Made by a program: the position numbers and the translations under genes
Shown here: piece by piece, positions 27,690-36,809 of the stretch
Layout of the letters: each line of letters opens with the position of its first letter
Numbering within the stretch: position 1 is the first letter of the stretch
The notes under the pieces: generated by a model
The model's database searches: none
What the model was told of the DNA's origin: nothing
What the model saw: only the letters and a program-made list of their open reading frames with translations
NCBI RefSeq assembly: GCF_018831085.1
Contig: NZ_JAGPNM010000001.1
Location: forward strand, 682,001 to 746,000
Source: Rheinheimera oceanensis
Lineage (GTDB): Bacteria > Pseudomonadota > Gammaproteobacteria > Enterobacterales > Alteromonadaceae
Direction of reading: 5' to 3'
Length of the DNA: 64,000 nucleotides

Positions 27690-27870
27690 CGGAGCCGGTA
27701 TACCCACATCAACACGCCGTAAACCCATCCCTGGGGGCTCGATTATAAGCTTCATCCATGAAGCTTATCCTGGCGGACCAGCAGAGCTGTTCAAATTCGC
27801 TCCAGGCGAATTTGTCAGCATCCTGGCCTGCAACGGTTGATTTAGGGTACACCGACTCCTTGCTAAACAA
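27690..27870. repeat. Intergenic repeat-like element with two hairpins
   Basis: In the 273-bp gap before gmk two compact stem-loops occur. One has an 11-bp stem with a CC loop (27745-27755 with 27758-27768); the other a 9-bp stem with a TCCAG loop (27792-27800 with 27806-27814). They follow the phrase CATCCCTGGGGGCTCG. This architecture resembles a family of intergenic repeats I recall from related Alteromonadales genomes, but no second copy is in this window, so family membership is inference. Confidence 0.5.
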
Positions 27871-27941
27871 TCTCATCTTATTTGCAGCAACAGCCAACAG
27901 CGTCTAAAATCCGCATTCTTTCATTTTCAGGCGTCAACCCC

Positions 27942-28574
27942 ATGCAGGAACTTGCCGGTAATCTGTTTATTATTTCGGCGCCAAGCGGCGCCGGTAAATC
28001 CAGCCTGATCCAGGCGCTGTTAAAAAACCACAGCGATATGCAGGTTAGCGTATCACACACCACCCGTGCGCCACGTCCGGGTGAGCAGGATGGCGTGCAC
28101 TATCATTTTATCAGCGTAGATCAGTTTAAAGCACTGATTGCACAGGATGAGTTTTTAGAGTGGGCCGAAGTGTTTGGTAACTACTATGGCACCTCAAAAA
28201 GCACTATTCGCACCAGCCTAAGCCAGGGTATAGACGTTTTTCTGGATATAGACTGGCAGGGGGCACGGCAAATCCGCCAGCAGGCACCGTCAGCTAAAGG
28301 TATTTTTATTCTGCCGCCCAGCCTTACTGAGCTGGAACAACGGTTAAACCAGCGTGGGCAGGATTCACCAGAAGTTATCGCCAAACGTATGGCACAGGCA
28401 CGCAACGAAATGAGCCATGCTAACGAGTACGAGTACCTGATTATTAACGATAACTTTGACACTGCTTTAGCCGAGTTTGAGCGCATTGTGCTGGCACAGC
28501 GTAATAGCTACGGCAGCCAGGCCAGCAAACATAGCCCGTTGCTTAAGCAACTGTTGGCGAAAACAGCAAATTAG
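27942..28574 (+). CDS. gmk: Guanylate kinase
   Basis: This is a 210-residue enzyme phosphorylating GMP to GDP. The P-loop APSGAGKS is at residues 13-20, and the GMP-binding region contains [20 protein letters not shown] and [11 protein letters not shown]. The ATG at 27942 gives the normal family length; an in-frame upstream ATG at 27882 lies in the repeat-like gap. It is the first gene of the conserved gmk-rpoZ-spoT block, and rpoZ begins 45 bp after its stop. Confidence 0.97.
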   Translation: MQELAGNLFIISAPSGAGKSSLIQALLKNHSDMQVSVSHTTRAPRPGEQDGVHYHFISVDQFKALIAQDEFLEWAEVFGNYYGTSKSTIRTSLSQGIDVFLDIDWQGARQIRQQAPSAKGIFILPPSLTELEQRLNQRGQDSPEVIAKRMAQARNEMSHANEYEYLIINDNFDTALAEFERIVLAQRNSYGSQASKHSPLLKQLLAKTAN

Positions 28575-28619
28575 CGTAAACTATGCGGTCTTGTGATGGC
28601 CCGAACACTGGAGTGGTAA

Positions 28620-28895
28620 ATGGCACGTGTAACTGTTCAAGATGCAGTAGATAAAATTGGTAACCGTTTTGACTTAATCCTGGTGGCCGCACGTCGTGCC
28701 CGTCAGTTAGCTGTTGAAGGGAAAGAGCCGCTGGTAGATATCGAAAACGATAAGCCAACCGTAATTGCCCTGCGCGAAATTGAAAAAGGCTTTATCACCA
28801 ATTCAGTTCTGGATGAGCAAGAGCGTCGCGATCAGATCCAGCAGGAAGCGTCAGAAATGGCAGCCGTAGCTGCGATTATCGGTTCAGACCACTAA
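28620..28895 (+). CDS. rpoZ: RNA polymerase omega subunit
   Basis: This is a 91-residue protein starting with the canonical omega sequence [20 protein letters not shown] and continuing with ARRARQL and [15 protein letters not shown] segments. Omega assists beta' assembly and forms part of the ppGpp site 1 on RNA polymerase, which suits its position between gmk and spoT. A GGAG lies upstream of the ATG. A GC-rich stem-loop follows the gene. Confidence 0.98.
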   Translation: MARVTVQDAVDKIGNRFDLILVAARRARQLAVEGKEPLVDIENDKPTVIALREIEKGFITNSVLDEQERRDQIQQEASEMAAVAAIIGSDH

Positions 28896-28914
28896 AATCC
28901 CTCGCCGTATGCAG

Positions 28915-28937
28915 GCCAGCGGCGTTTAGCCGTTGGC
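28915..28937 (+). other. Stem-loop between rpoZ and spoT
   Basis: GCCAGCGGC (28915-28923) pairs with GCCGTTGGC (28929-28937), with one G-T pair, around a 5-nt loop. There is no following T-run, so it is not a classic terminator. It may act as an RNA processing or stability element in the gmk-rpoZ-spoT transcript. Confidence 0.45.
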
Positions 28938-29020
28938 AACTGTGATAAATAGACGTATATTCATAATAAATCCCGCGCTTAACGGCGTGTTTTATTTGCT
29001 GTCGCAGTTTGGGAGCACAG

Positions 29021-31144
29021 GTGTATTTATTTGAAGGTCTGAAAAACCAGATTAGTGCCTATTTGCCGCCGGAGCAGGTTGCCCTAGTGCAACAAGCCTA
29101 TGTAGTGGCAAGGGATGCGCACGCGCCACAAACCCGATCCAGCGGCGAGCCTTACATAACCCACCCTGTTGCCGTAAGCAGTATTCTGGCTGATATGCAC
29201 ATGGACCACGAAACCTTAATGGCCGCCCTGCTGCATGATGTCATTGAAGACACACCGGTAAGCAAAGAAGACTTAACCCGGCTGTTTGGTAATACCGTTG
29301 CAGAGCTGGTACAGGGAGTAAGTAAGCTTGATAAGGTAAAGTTCAAAGACTATCAGGAATTTGAAGTTACCAACCTGCAAAAAATGTTTATGGCCATGAC
29401 GCAGGATATCCGCGTTATTTTAATTAAACTGGCCGATCGCACTCATAATATGCGTACTTTAGGTGCCCTGCGTCCCGAAAAACGCCGCCGTATTGCCAAA
29501 GAAACCCTCGAACTGTACGCCCCTATTGCTAACCGTCTGGGTATTCATAACATCAAAAACGAGCTCGAAGACTGGGGCTTTCAGGCGCTGTACCCTATGC
29601 GTTACCGTGCGTTGTCTACCGCGGTTAAACAGGCTCGTGGCAACCGGCGTGAGCTGCTGGAAAAAATTCAGCATGAAATTTTAGGCCGCTTAGAACAGGC
29701 TGGCATTAACGCTGAAGTTAGCGGCCGGGAAAAACACCTGTACAGCATTTACCGTAAAATGAAAAACAAAGAGCTGATGTTCAACGACGTCATGGACATT
29801 TATGCCTTTCGTGTAGTGGTAGAAAGCGTTGATCACTGTTACCGCACTTTGGGCGTGGTGCACAACCTGTACAAGCCGATTGAAATTCGCTTTAAAGACT
29901 ATATCGCCATCCCAAAGCAAAACGGCTATCAGTCGCTGCATACCTCGCTAATTGGTCCGCACGGTATACCGGTAGAAATACAGATGCGTACCCGTGAAAT
30001 GGACGAAATGGCCGACAAAGGTATTGCCGCCCACTGGATGTACAAAGCCAATGGCGAGCATCAGGACACCACAGCGCAAATCCGTGCCAGACGCTGGATC
30101 CAAAGCTTACTGGAATTACAGCAAAATGCCGGTAACAGCGCTGAATTTGTCGAGAACGTAAAATCAGAACTGTACCCGGACGAGCTGTATGTGTTCTCCC
30201 CCAAAGGTAAAATAGTTGAACTGCCGATTGGCGCCACAGCAGTGGATTTTGCTTACGCCGTACATACCGACATTGGTAACCGCTGCGTAGGTGCTAAAGT
30301 AGACCGCAGACCTTACCCGCTGAACAAACCGCTGGAAACCGGCCAGACGGTAGAAATTGTTACCAGCCCCGGCGGTAAACCCAACGCGAACTGGCTGAAT
30401 TATGTGGTAACCAGCCGGGCTATTTTAGGCATTCGTAACTACCTGAAAAAACAGCAACAAAACGAATCTACTGGCCTGGGCCGGCGCTTGTTAAGTTCAG
30501 CGTTGGGCGAGGTAAAACTGGAAGATATCGCACCGGAGCGGATTGAACAGGTACTGCAAAACACCAAACAGAAATCATTAGACGAGCTTTGCAGCGAAAT
30601 TGGCCTGGGTAATCAGCTCGCCATCGCCGTAGCGCGGCGCTTGCTGGGCGAATTTGATTCTGATGAGTCCAGCAGCAAAGATAACAACGGCCCGATGCCG
30701 AAAAGCAAAGCCTTTATTATTGGCTCTGAGGGTATGTTGCTGACATTCGGCAAATGCTGCCGGCCTATACCGGGCGATGATATTATCGCCAACGCGACAC
30801 CGGGCAAAGGCCTGAACGTGCACCGGGCCGATTGCCGCAATATTAAAGGCTGGGACAAAGAGCCGGGTAAGTTTTTCCCGGTACGCTGGGATAAAACCGG
30901 CGATAAACAGTTCCTGTGCGATATCCGGGTATTTATTGTTAACCGTCAGGGCGTACTGGCTAAACTTACCACCCTGATTGCTTCGCAGGGGTCGAATATT
31001 CAGGACTTAGCCACCGACGATCGTGACACTGGTGAATACGTGATTAAAATTACGCTGTCAGTGCGTGACAGAGTGCATCTGGCCAACGTAATGCGCAAAA
31101 TCCGCGTGATGCCAGACGTACAAAAAGTTTACAGAAGGAAATAA
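29021..31144 (+). CDS. spoT: Bifunctional (p)ppGpp synthetase/hydrolase SpoT
   Basis: This is a 707-residue stringent-response enzyme. The N-terminal HD hydrolase domain is intact ([10 protein letters not shown], about residue 70), so ppGpp degradation is expected. The RelA/SpoT synthetase domain follows ([39 protein letters not shown]), then TGS ([28 protein letters not shown]) and a C-terminal ACT domain ([16 protein letters not shown]). The start is taken as the GTG at 29021, which has GGGAG about 7 nt upstream and gives MYLFEGL, matching known SpoT N-termini. ridA follows after 5 nt. Confidence 0.97.
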   Translation: MYLFEGLKNQISAYLPPEQVALVQQAYVVARDAHAPQTRSSGEPYITHPVAVSSILADMHMDHETLMAALLHDVIEDTPVSKEDLTRLFGNTVAELVQGVSKLDKVKFKDYQEFEVTNLQKMFMAMTQDIRVILIKLADRTHNMRTLGALRPEKRRRIAKETLELYAPIANRLGIHNIKNELEDWGFQALYPMRYRALSTAVKQARGNRRELLEKIQHEILGRLEQAGINAEVSGREKHLYSIYRKMKNKELMFNDVMDIYAFRVVVESVDHCYRTLGVVHNLYKPIEIRFKDYIAIPKQNGYQSLHTSLIGPHGIPVEIQMRTREMDEMADKGIAAHWMYKANGEHQDTTAQIRARRWIQSLLELQQNAGNSAEFVENVKSELYPDELYVFSPKGKIVELPIGATAVDFAYAVHTDIGNRCVGAKVDRRPYPLNKPLETGQTVEIVTSPGGKPNANWLNYVVTSRAILGIRNYLKKQQQNESTGLGRRLLSSALGEVKLEDIAPERIEQVLQNTKQKSLDELCSEIGLGNQLAIAVARRLLGEFDSDESSSKDNNGPMPKSKAFIIGSEGMLLTFGKCCRPIPGDDIIANATPGKGLNVHRADCRNIKGWDKEPGKFFPVRWDKTGDKQFLCDIRVFIVNRQGVLAKLTTLIASQGSNIQDLATDDRDTGEYVIKITLSVRDRVHLANVMRKIRVMPDVQKVYRRK

Positions 31145-31149
31145 ACAGC

Positions 31150-31542
31150 ATGTCTAAAGTGATTATCCGTACCAGCGATGCACCGGCTGCCATTGGCACA
31201 TACAGCCAGGCAGTAAAAATTGGTACCACGGTGTATTTGTCTGGCCAGATCCCATTAGTGCCAGCCACTATGCAACTGGTATCAGAAAACTTTGCCGAAC
31301 AAACCCATCAGGTATTTAAAAACCTGGCAGCAGTGTGTGACGCCGCCGGTGGTAGCTTAAATGATATGGTGAAGGTAAATATTTTTCTAACCGATCTTGG
31401 CCAGTTTGCCACAGTAAATGAAATTATGAGCCAGTACTTTGCCGAGCCTTACCCGGCGCGTGCCGCAGTGCAGGTATCGGCTCTGCCGCGTGCCAGCCAG
31501 ATTGAGATCGACGGCGTAATGGAAGTGCCGTCAACACACTAG
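31150..31542 (+). CDS. ridA: RidA family 2-iminobutanoate/2-iminopropanoate deaminase
   Basis: This is a 130-residue enzyme that hydrolyses reactive enamine/imine intermediates from PLP enzymes such as threonine dehydratase. Family motifs are visible: the N-terminal [21 protein letters not shown], and the C-terminal [21 protein letters not shown] with the conserved arginine. It starts 5 nt after the spoT stop, so it is co-transcribed. This spoT-ridA order is seen in Pseudomonas and Alteromonadales, whereas E. coli has trmH there. Confidence 0.96.
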   Translation: MSKVIIRTSDAPAAIGTYSQAVKIGTTVYLSGQIPLVPATMQLVSENFAEQTHQVFKNLAAVCDAAGGSLNDMVKVNIFLTDLGQFATVNEIMSQYFAEPYPARAAVQVSALPRASQIEIDGVMEVPSTH

Positions 31543-31549
31543 GCCGACA

Positions 31550-32380
31550 ATGACTCCTGCCCGCCTGCTCTGCCTTACTGTTACCGTTATGCTGGCCAGC
31601 TGGCTGGCAGCTACGGCAGTGCAGGCCGAAGAGCCACTGCCGGGCGAAAGTGAGCCGCAGTTGCTTTGGTGTCTGGATCACTTTTCCCGCTTTCATCACT
31701 ATGAAGACGTCACCACACCTTACGGCCCGTCGGTTGATTTAATGCAGGAATTAGCCAGCCGCGCAGGTTTTAAACTGGTCTTCACCCCTAAAACGCCGGG
31801 AGCACGTTGCCTGCGGCTGATGGCCGAAGGCAAAGTAGATTTAATGTCAAACCTGAAGTTCAGCGCCGAGCGTGACGCCATCATGCACCTCTTGCCGTAC
31901 AATAAAACGGTGCCGGAAAGCCTGTTTATCCGCCAGGACGACAAGCGCCAGCTAGAAACCGAAGCACAGCTGCAGCAGCTAACACTGGTGAGTATCCGCA
32001 GCTATGTTTATTCGCCGGCACTCATGGCACTGCTACAGCAAAAACAACGTCATATCGTAGAAGTAGACTCAATTGAAGCCGGGTTGGAAATGGTTCTACG
32101 TGGCAGAGTAGATGGCTTAGTTGCACCTACCATCAGCACCTCTGAGGCTATCCGCAGTATCAGCAGCTACCATAACAAATTCCGTAATGCGGGTATCGAC
32201 TTCAGCCGTGGTCAGTCTGGCTTTATTCATATTGGTTTATCACGGCTAAGCCCCTATGCAGCAATGGAGCCGATATTACGCCAACACCTGGCCACCATGT
32301 TAAACGACGGTACGGTCGAGCGCTTATATGCTACACCAACCAAGCTGCAACCTGCCCCCCAGTTAAATAAACAGCCCTGA
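31550..32380 (+). CDS. Periplasmic substrate-binding protein (SBP_bac_3-like)
   Basis: This is a 276-residue protein with a signal peptide (about residues 1-26, ending AVQAEE) and a periplasmic amino-acid-binding-protein fold (VDLMQELASRAGFKLVFTP; RCLRLMAEGKVDLMSNLKFSAERDA). No permease or ATPase gene is adjacent, so it may act as a solute sensor or an orphan binding protein rather than part of an ABC importer. It begins 7 nt after ridA, and its stop overlaps the recG start by one base (TGATG), so translation is coupled within the operon. Confidence 0.85.
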   Translation: MTPARLLCLTVTVMLASWLAATAVQAEEPLPGESEPQLLWCLDHFSRFHHYEDVTTPYGPSVDLMQELASRAGFKLVFTPKTPGARCLRLMAEGKVDLMSNLKFSAERDAIMHLLPYNKTVPESLFIRQDDKRQLETEAQLQQLTLVSIRSYVYSPALMALLQQKQRHIVEVDSIEAGLEMVLRGRVDGLVAPTISTSEAIRSISSYHNKFRNAGIDFSRGQSGFIHIGLSRLSPYAAMEPILRQHLATMLNDGTVERLYATPTKLQPAPQLNKQP

Positions 32381-34464
32381 TGACATTAGCCGACTCTGTT
32401 GCCAGACAGCCTGTTTCTGCCATTAAAGGCGTAGGTGCCAAAGTGGCCGAGCGGCTGGATAAACTGGGCATACAAAGCATACAGGATATTTTGTTTCACC
32501 TGCCACTACGCTATGAAGACCGCACCCGCATTTATGCCATAGCCGATTTAATGCCACTGATGCATGGCACTGTGCTGGGAGAGGTTACCAGCAGCGAAAT
32601 ACAAATGGGTAAAAGGCGCAGCTGGCTGGTAAAAATTAAAGACGGCAGCGGCTTTCTTACCCTGCGTTTTTTCCATTTTAGTGCCGCGCAAAAAAATGCT
32701 GTTACCCCAGGCGTGTTACTGCGCTGCTTTGGTGAGGCCAAACGCGGCCCACGCGGGCTGGAAATGTTGCACCCGGAATACCGCGTCCACAACGACGAAC
32801 TGCTGACCGAAGTAAATGAAACCTTAACACCCATTTACCCCACTACTGAAGGCTTACGCCAGGCCACCTGGCGCAGCCTTACCGATGCCGCGCTGCAGTA
32901 TTTACAACGCAGCCAGCCGGACGAATATTTACCCGCAGATATGCTGCGCCAGCCATGGTCACTTACTGAAGCCTTAACCTACATTCACCGGCCGCCGCCG
33001 GACGCCAGCCTGCAATTACTGGAGCTGGGTAAGCACCCGGCGCAGCAACGGCTGATTATTGAAGAATTAGTGGCGCAGCAGCTGAGCATGCACAAGCTGC
33101 GCAGCCAAAGCCAGCAACAACAGGCTGTAGCACTGAAAATTGACAGCAGCTTACAGCAGCGCTTTTTGGCCACGCTGCCGTTTTTACCCACCAACGCCCA
33201 GCAGCGGGTAACCGATGAAATACGCCACGACTTAAGCCAAACCCTGCCAATGTTGCGCCTGGTACAGGGTGATGTCGGCTCAGGTAAAACCCTGGTAGCG
33301 GCATTAGCAGCCCTGACAGCCATAGGTAATGGTTATCAGGTAGCGTTAATGGCCCCCACTGAACTCTTAGCCGAGCAACATGCGGTAAACTTTGCCCGCT
33401 GGTTTGAACCTTTGGGCATTAGCGTAGCCTGGTTGGGTGGTAAAACCAAAGGCAAAGCACGTCAGGCAACCCTTGCAGCCATTGCTGATGGCAGTGCCAA
33501 AATGGTGGTAGGTACCCATGCGCTGTTTCAGCAGCAAGTAGAGTTTAACGCCTTAACACTGATTATTATTGACGAGCAACACCGCTTTGGTGTGCACCAG
33601 CGGTTGGCACTACGTGAAAAAGGCGGTATCGAAGGTAAGTATCCGCACCAGCTGGTCATGACCGCCACCCCGATACCGCGCACGCTGGCCATGACTGCTT
33701 ATGCTGATCTGGACACCTCAATTATTGACGAACTGCCGCCAGGCCGTACGCCGGTTACCACAGTAGCAATACCGGATACACGGCGCGATGATATTATCGA
33801 ACGGGTGCGCAGCGCCGTACAGAGCGAGCGGCGTCAGGCGTACTGGGTATGTACGCTGATTGAAGAATCTGAAACGCTGCAATGCCAGGCTGCTGAAGAC
33901 ACCATGCTGAACTTGCAACAAGCCTTACCGCAACTGAAAATCGGCCTGGTGCATGGCCGGTTAAAAGCCGCTGACAAACAAGCCGTAATGCAGCAATTCA
34001 GCAGTGGTGAACTCGACTTACTGGTGGCCACTACAGTAATTGAAGTTGGCGTAGATGTGCCCAATGCCAGTTTAATGATTATTGAAAACCCGGAGCGGCT
34101 GGGCTTAGCTCAGTTGCACCAGTTACGCGGCCGTGTAGGCCGTGGCAGCACTGCTTCGCACTGTGTATTGCTGTACCATGCGCCGCTGTCACGCACCGCA
34201 CAATCGCGGCTTGGCGTACTGCGCGATTCTAACGACGGCTTTGTTATTGCCCAGCGTGATTTAGAAATACGCGGCCCCGGCGAACTATTGGGCACCCGCC
34301 AAACGGGTATTTTACAGTTTAAAATTGCCGACCTAGCCCGCGACGCCGACTTACTGCCACAGGCACAACAACTGGCCACACAGTTATGGCAACACAACCG
34401 CCCCGCCAGCCTGGCGCTAATCAAACGCTGGCTGGCCAATAAAGAAATTTATGGTAATGCCTGA
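32380..34464 (+). CDS. recG: ATP-dependent DNA helicase RecG
   Basis: This is a 694-residue fork-remodelling helicase. The N-terminal wedge/OB domain contains GVGAKVAERLDKLGI and the PLRYEDRT segment. Walker A (GDVGSGKT) is at about residue 297, the DEQH Walker B box at about residue 398, motif III is TATPIPRT, and the C-terminal helicase half has HGRLKAADK and QLRGRVGRG. The length equals E. coli RecG (693). It is the last gene of the spoT operon; the start codon overlaps the preceding stop by one nucleotide. Confidence 0.97.
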   Translation: MTLADSVARQPVSAIKGVGAKVAERLDKLGIQSIQDILFHLPLRYEDRTRIYAIADLMPLMHGTVLGEVTSSEIQMGKRRSWLVKIKDGSGFLTLRFFHFSAAQKNAVTPGVLLRCFGEAKRGPRGLEMLHPEYRVHNDELLTEVNETLTPIYPTTEGLRQATWRSLTDAALQYLQRSQPDEYLPADMLRQPWSLTEALTYIHRPPPDASLQLLELGKHPAQQRLIIEELVAQQLSMHKLRSQSQQQQAVALKIDSSLQQRFLATLPFLPTNAQQRVTDEIRHDLSQTLPMLRLVQGDVGSGKTLVAALAALTAIGNGYQVALMAPTELLAEQHAVNFARWFEPLGISVAWLGGKTKGKARQATLAAIADGSAKMVVGTHALFQQQVEFNALTLIIIDEQHRFGVHQRLALREKGGIEGKYPHQLVMTATPIPRTLAMTAYADLDTSIIDELPPGRTPVTTVAIPDTRRDDIIERVRSAVQSERRQAYWVCTLIEESETLQCQAAEDTMLNLQQALPQLKIGLVHGRLKAADKQAVMQQFSSGELDLLVATTVIEVGVDVPNASLMIIENPERLGLAQLHQLRGRVGRGSTASHCVLLYHAPLSRTAQSRLGVLRDSNDGFVIAQRDLEIRGPGELLGTRQTGILQFKIADLARDADLLPQAQQLATQLWQHNRPASLALIKRWLANKEIYGNA

Positions 34465-34569
34465 TACAACAAAACTGGCTATAAATTACTGCACCCTGCC
34501 GTATTGCGCTGGACGACAGATGCTGTGCTTGCGCAATATAACAGCGGTATTTCGCCAAAGGACAATCGT

Positions 34570-35355
34570 ATGACAGCATTAAGCCCTTACCAATTACGCC
34601 AGCAGTGTCGCAGCGGCGCCTTTAGCGGCAATACCTCGGGTTTTGCACCAGGGTTTGTGCAGGCTAATATGGCGATATTGCCCAAGCAGTACGCGACGGA
34701 TTTTTTGCAATTTTGCCACTTTAACCCCAAACCCTGCCCGTTGCTGGGTATGGCGGCCACACCAGGTGCCATTGATATGCCCTCTTTGGCCAAAGATCTG
34801 GATATCCGCAGCGATCTGCCAAAGTATCGTATTTTCAAAAACGGCCGACTGACAGATGAAGTAACCGATGTGCGTGAATACTGGCGTGATGATTTAGTCA
34901 CCTTTTTAATTGGCTGCTCATTCTCGTTTGAAGAATCGTTACTGGCCGATGGCCTGGAAATCCGTAATATTACAGAAAAAGTAAACGTACCAATGTACCG
35001 CACCAATATCGCCTGCACCCCGGCCGGGGTATTTCACGGCGGCATGGTGGTAAGCATGCGGCCGATGAAGCCGTTTGATGCAATACGCGCTATCCAAATT
35101 TGCTCACGCTTTCCGCAGGTGCACGGCGCGCCGGTGCATTTTGGCGACCCGGCCGCTATCGGCATTAATGATATTAATAAACCGGATTTCGGTGATGCAG
35201 TAACCATAAAGCCCGGCGAAGTGCCGGTATTCTGGGCCTGCGGCGTTACCCCTCAGGTAGCTATAGCCAACGCCGGCGTGGATTTTTGCATTACCCACAG
35301 CCCGGGCCATATGCTGGTAACTGACTTAACTAACAGCAAGTTGTCGGTGCTGTGA
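34570..35355 (+). CDS. DUF1445 family putative hydro-lyase
   Basis: This is a 261-residue cytoplasmic protein of the DUF1445 / D-glutamate cyclase-like family. Typical segments are [20 protein letters not shown] near the start, [14 protein letters not shown] in the middle, and [12 protein letters not shown]...[13 protein letters not shown] at the end. The reaction is unconfirmed here; family members have been annotated as hydro-lyases. The ATG at 34570 gives the usual N-terminus ([15 protein letters not shown]); the frame opens earlier at 34504. It converges with chrA (8 bp between stops). Confidence 0.88.
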   Translation: MTALSPYQLRQQCRSGAFSGNTSGFAPGFVQANMAILPKQYATDFLQFCHFNPKPCPLLGMAATPGAIDMPSLAKDLDIRSDLPKYRIFKNGRLTDEVTDVREYWRDDLVTFLIGCSFSFEESLLADGLEIRNITEKVNVPMYRTNIACTPAGVFHGGMVVSMRPMKPFDAIRAIQICSRFPQVHGAPVHFGDPAAIGINDINKPDFGDAVTIKPGEVPVFWACGVTPQVAIANAGVDFCITHSPGHMLVTDLTNSKLSVL

Positions 35356-35363
35356 CGCTAACG

Positions 35364-36713
35364 TTACGGCAATAGCTGAATTAGCACGCCAGCGACAGCA
35401 GCACATGCCAGCACCGGCATTATGCCCTGGTTATAGCGAAATAGAGCGACGCCGGCGGCGATACCCAGCAGTAATGCAAACCAATCGAAACTACCGCTTA
35501 CCCCTTGTGGCCATAACACATGGTAGCCAAAAAACAACGCCAGATTTGCAATTACTCCCACCACTGCTGCCGTAATGGCGGTAAGCGGTGCAGTAAGAGC
35601 GGCTTGCTTACGGCTGCTTTCAACCAGCGGCGCGCCAACTAAAATAAACAGGAATGACGGCAAAAAGGTAAAAAAAGTGACAATAGCCGCGGCCAGCATA
35701 CCTGCCAGGGGCAGCATGTTTGGCCCAAACAATTGCTCAGTCCAGCCGGCAATAAAACCGACAAAGGCCACTACCATAATCAAAGGGCCGGGAGTACTTT
35801 CGCCCAGCGCCAGTGCGTCGATCATTTGCAGTGCAGTCAGCCAGCTGTAGTGCTCTACCGCGCCCTGATACACATAAGGTAATACCGCATAAGCGCCGCC
35901 AAAGGTTAACAGTGCTGCCTTGGTAAAAAACCAGCCCAGCTGCGCCTGTGGGCTGTGCCAGCCATATAACAGTACCAGCACACCAAGTGAAACCGCCCAG
36001 ATCCCCAGCCCCAGAGCAATACCCAGCACAAACCGGCGCCAGCTGAATAACTGCCATTTTGGTAATGCCGTGTTGTCGTTTATCACTGCATCGCCCGCTG
36101 CAGCATGCGCTGTGCCACTGCCATGTGACACTGGCGGTACTGTTAACTGTACCGGCCAAAAGCGCATTAGCAGCAAACCAATACACGCCGCAGCAAGTAC
36201 GATATAGGGAAAAGGTAGCTTAAATACGGCTATGCCAATAAGCGCCGCTAACGCCAACAGTTTAAGGGCGCTGGTGTGTAAGGTTTTTTTACCGATACGC
36301 CAGGCGGCAAACAGCACTATGGCGGTAACCGCCGGTTTTACGCCATACAGCAGGCCTTGTACCAGCGGCACGTCGCCATGTGCCAGATACAACCAGGCCA
36401 GCAGACTTAAGATAAAAAATGACGGCAGAATAAACAATAAACCAGCAATTAAGGCACCTTTAGCGCCGTGTAATAGCCAGCCGATATAGGTAGCCAATTG
36501 CTGTGCCTCAGGCCCGGGCAGTAGCATGCAGTAGTTCAGCGCATGTAAAAAACGTGCTTCAGAGATCCAGCGGCGTTTATCTACCAGCTCCTGGTGCATC
36601 ATACCCAGTTGCCCGGCCGGCCCGCCAAAGCTGATAAAGCCCAGCTTTAGCCAGTAGCGGAATGCCTCGCGCAGGCTAACGGCTTTGGCCGCTGAAGATA
36701 AAGGCTGTGACAT
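35364..36713 (-). CDS. chrA: ChrA-type chromate transporter
   Basis: This is a 449-residue inner-membrane protein with two CHR domains. The first begins FRYWLKLGFISFGGPAGQLGMMHQELVDKRRWI and contains the family signature LLPGPEAQQLATYIGWLLHG. The second has FFTKAALLTFGGAYAVLPYVYQGAVEHYSWL and ALGESTPGPLIMVVAFVGF. Long-chain ChrA proteins of this kind export chromate and confer resistance. No ChrB or other chromate gene is adjacent. It is transcribed alone on the minus strand. Confidence 0.95.
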   Translation of the reverse strand: MSQPLSSAAKAVSLREAFRYWLKLGFISFGGPAGQLGMMHQELVDKRRWISEARFLHALNYCMLLPGPEAQQLATYIGWLLHGAKGALIAGLLFILPSFFILSLLAWLYLAHGDVPLVQGLLYGVKPAVTAIVLFAAWRIGKKTLHTSALKLLALAALIGIAVFKLPFPYIVLAAACIGLLLMRFWPVQLTVPPVSHGSGTAHAAAGDAVINDNTALPKWQLFSWRRFVLGIALGLGIWAVSLGVLVLLYGWHSPQAQLGWFFTKAALLTFGGAYAVLPYVYQGAVEHYSWLTALQMIDALALGESTPGPLIMVVAFVGFIAGWTEQLFGPNMLPLAGMLAAAIVTFFTFLPSFLFILVGAPLVESSRKQAALTAPLTAITAAVVGVIANLALFFGYHVLWPQGVSGSFDWFALLLGIAAGVALFRYNQGIMPVLACAAVAGVLIQLLP

Positions 36714-36809
36714 AAACTAAGTTATCCTGCTCTGCTGAATGTTGCTTTAAAGCTGTCCGGTGCAGTATGCCAAAATAATATGGCAGTAGCATTGTTTAAA
36801 CTGAGTTTA

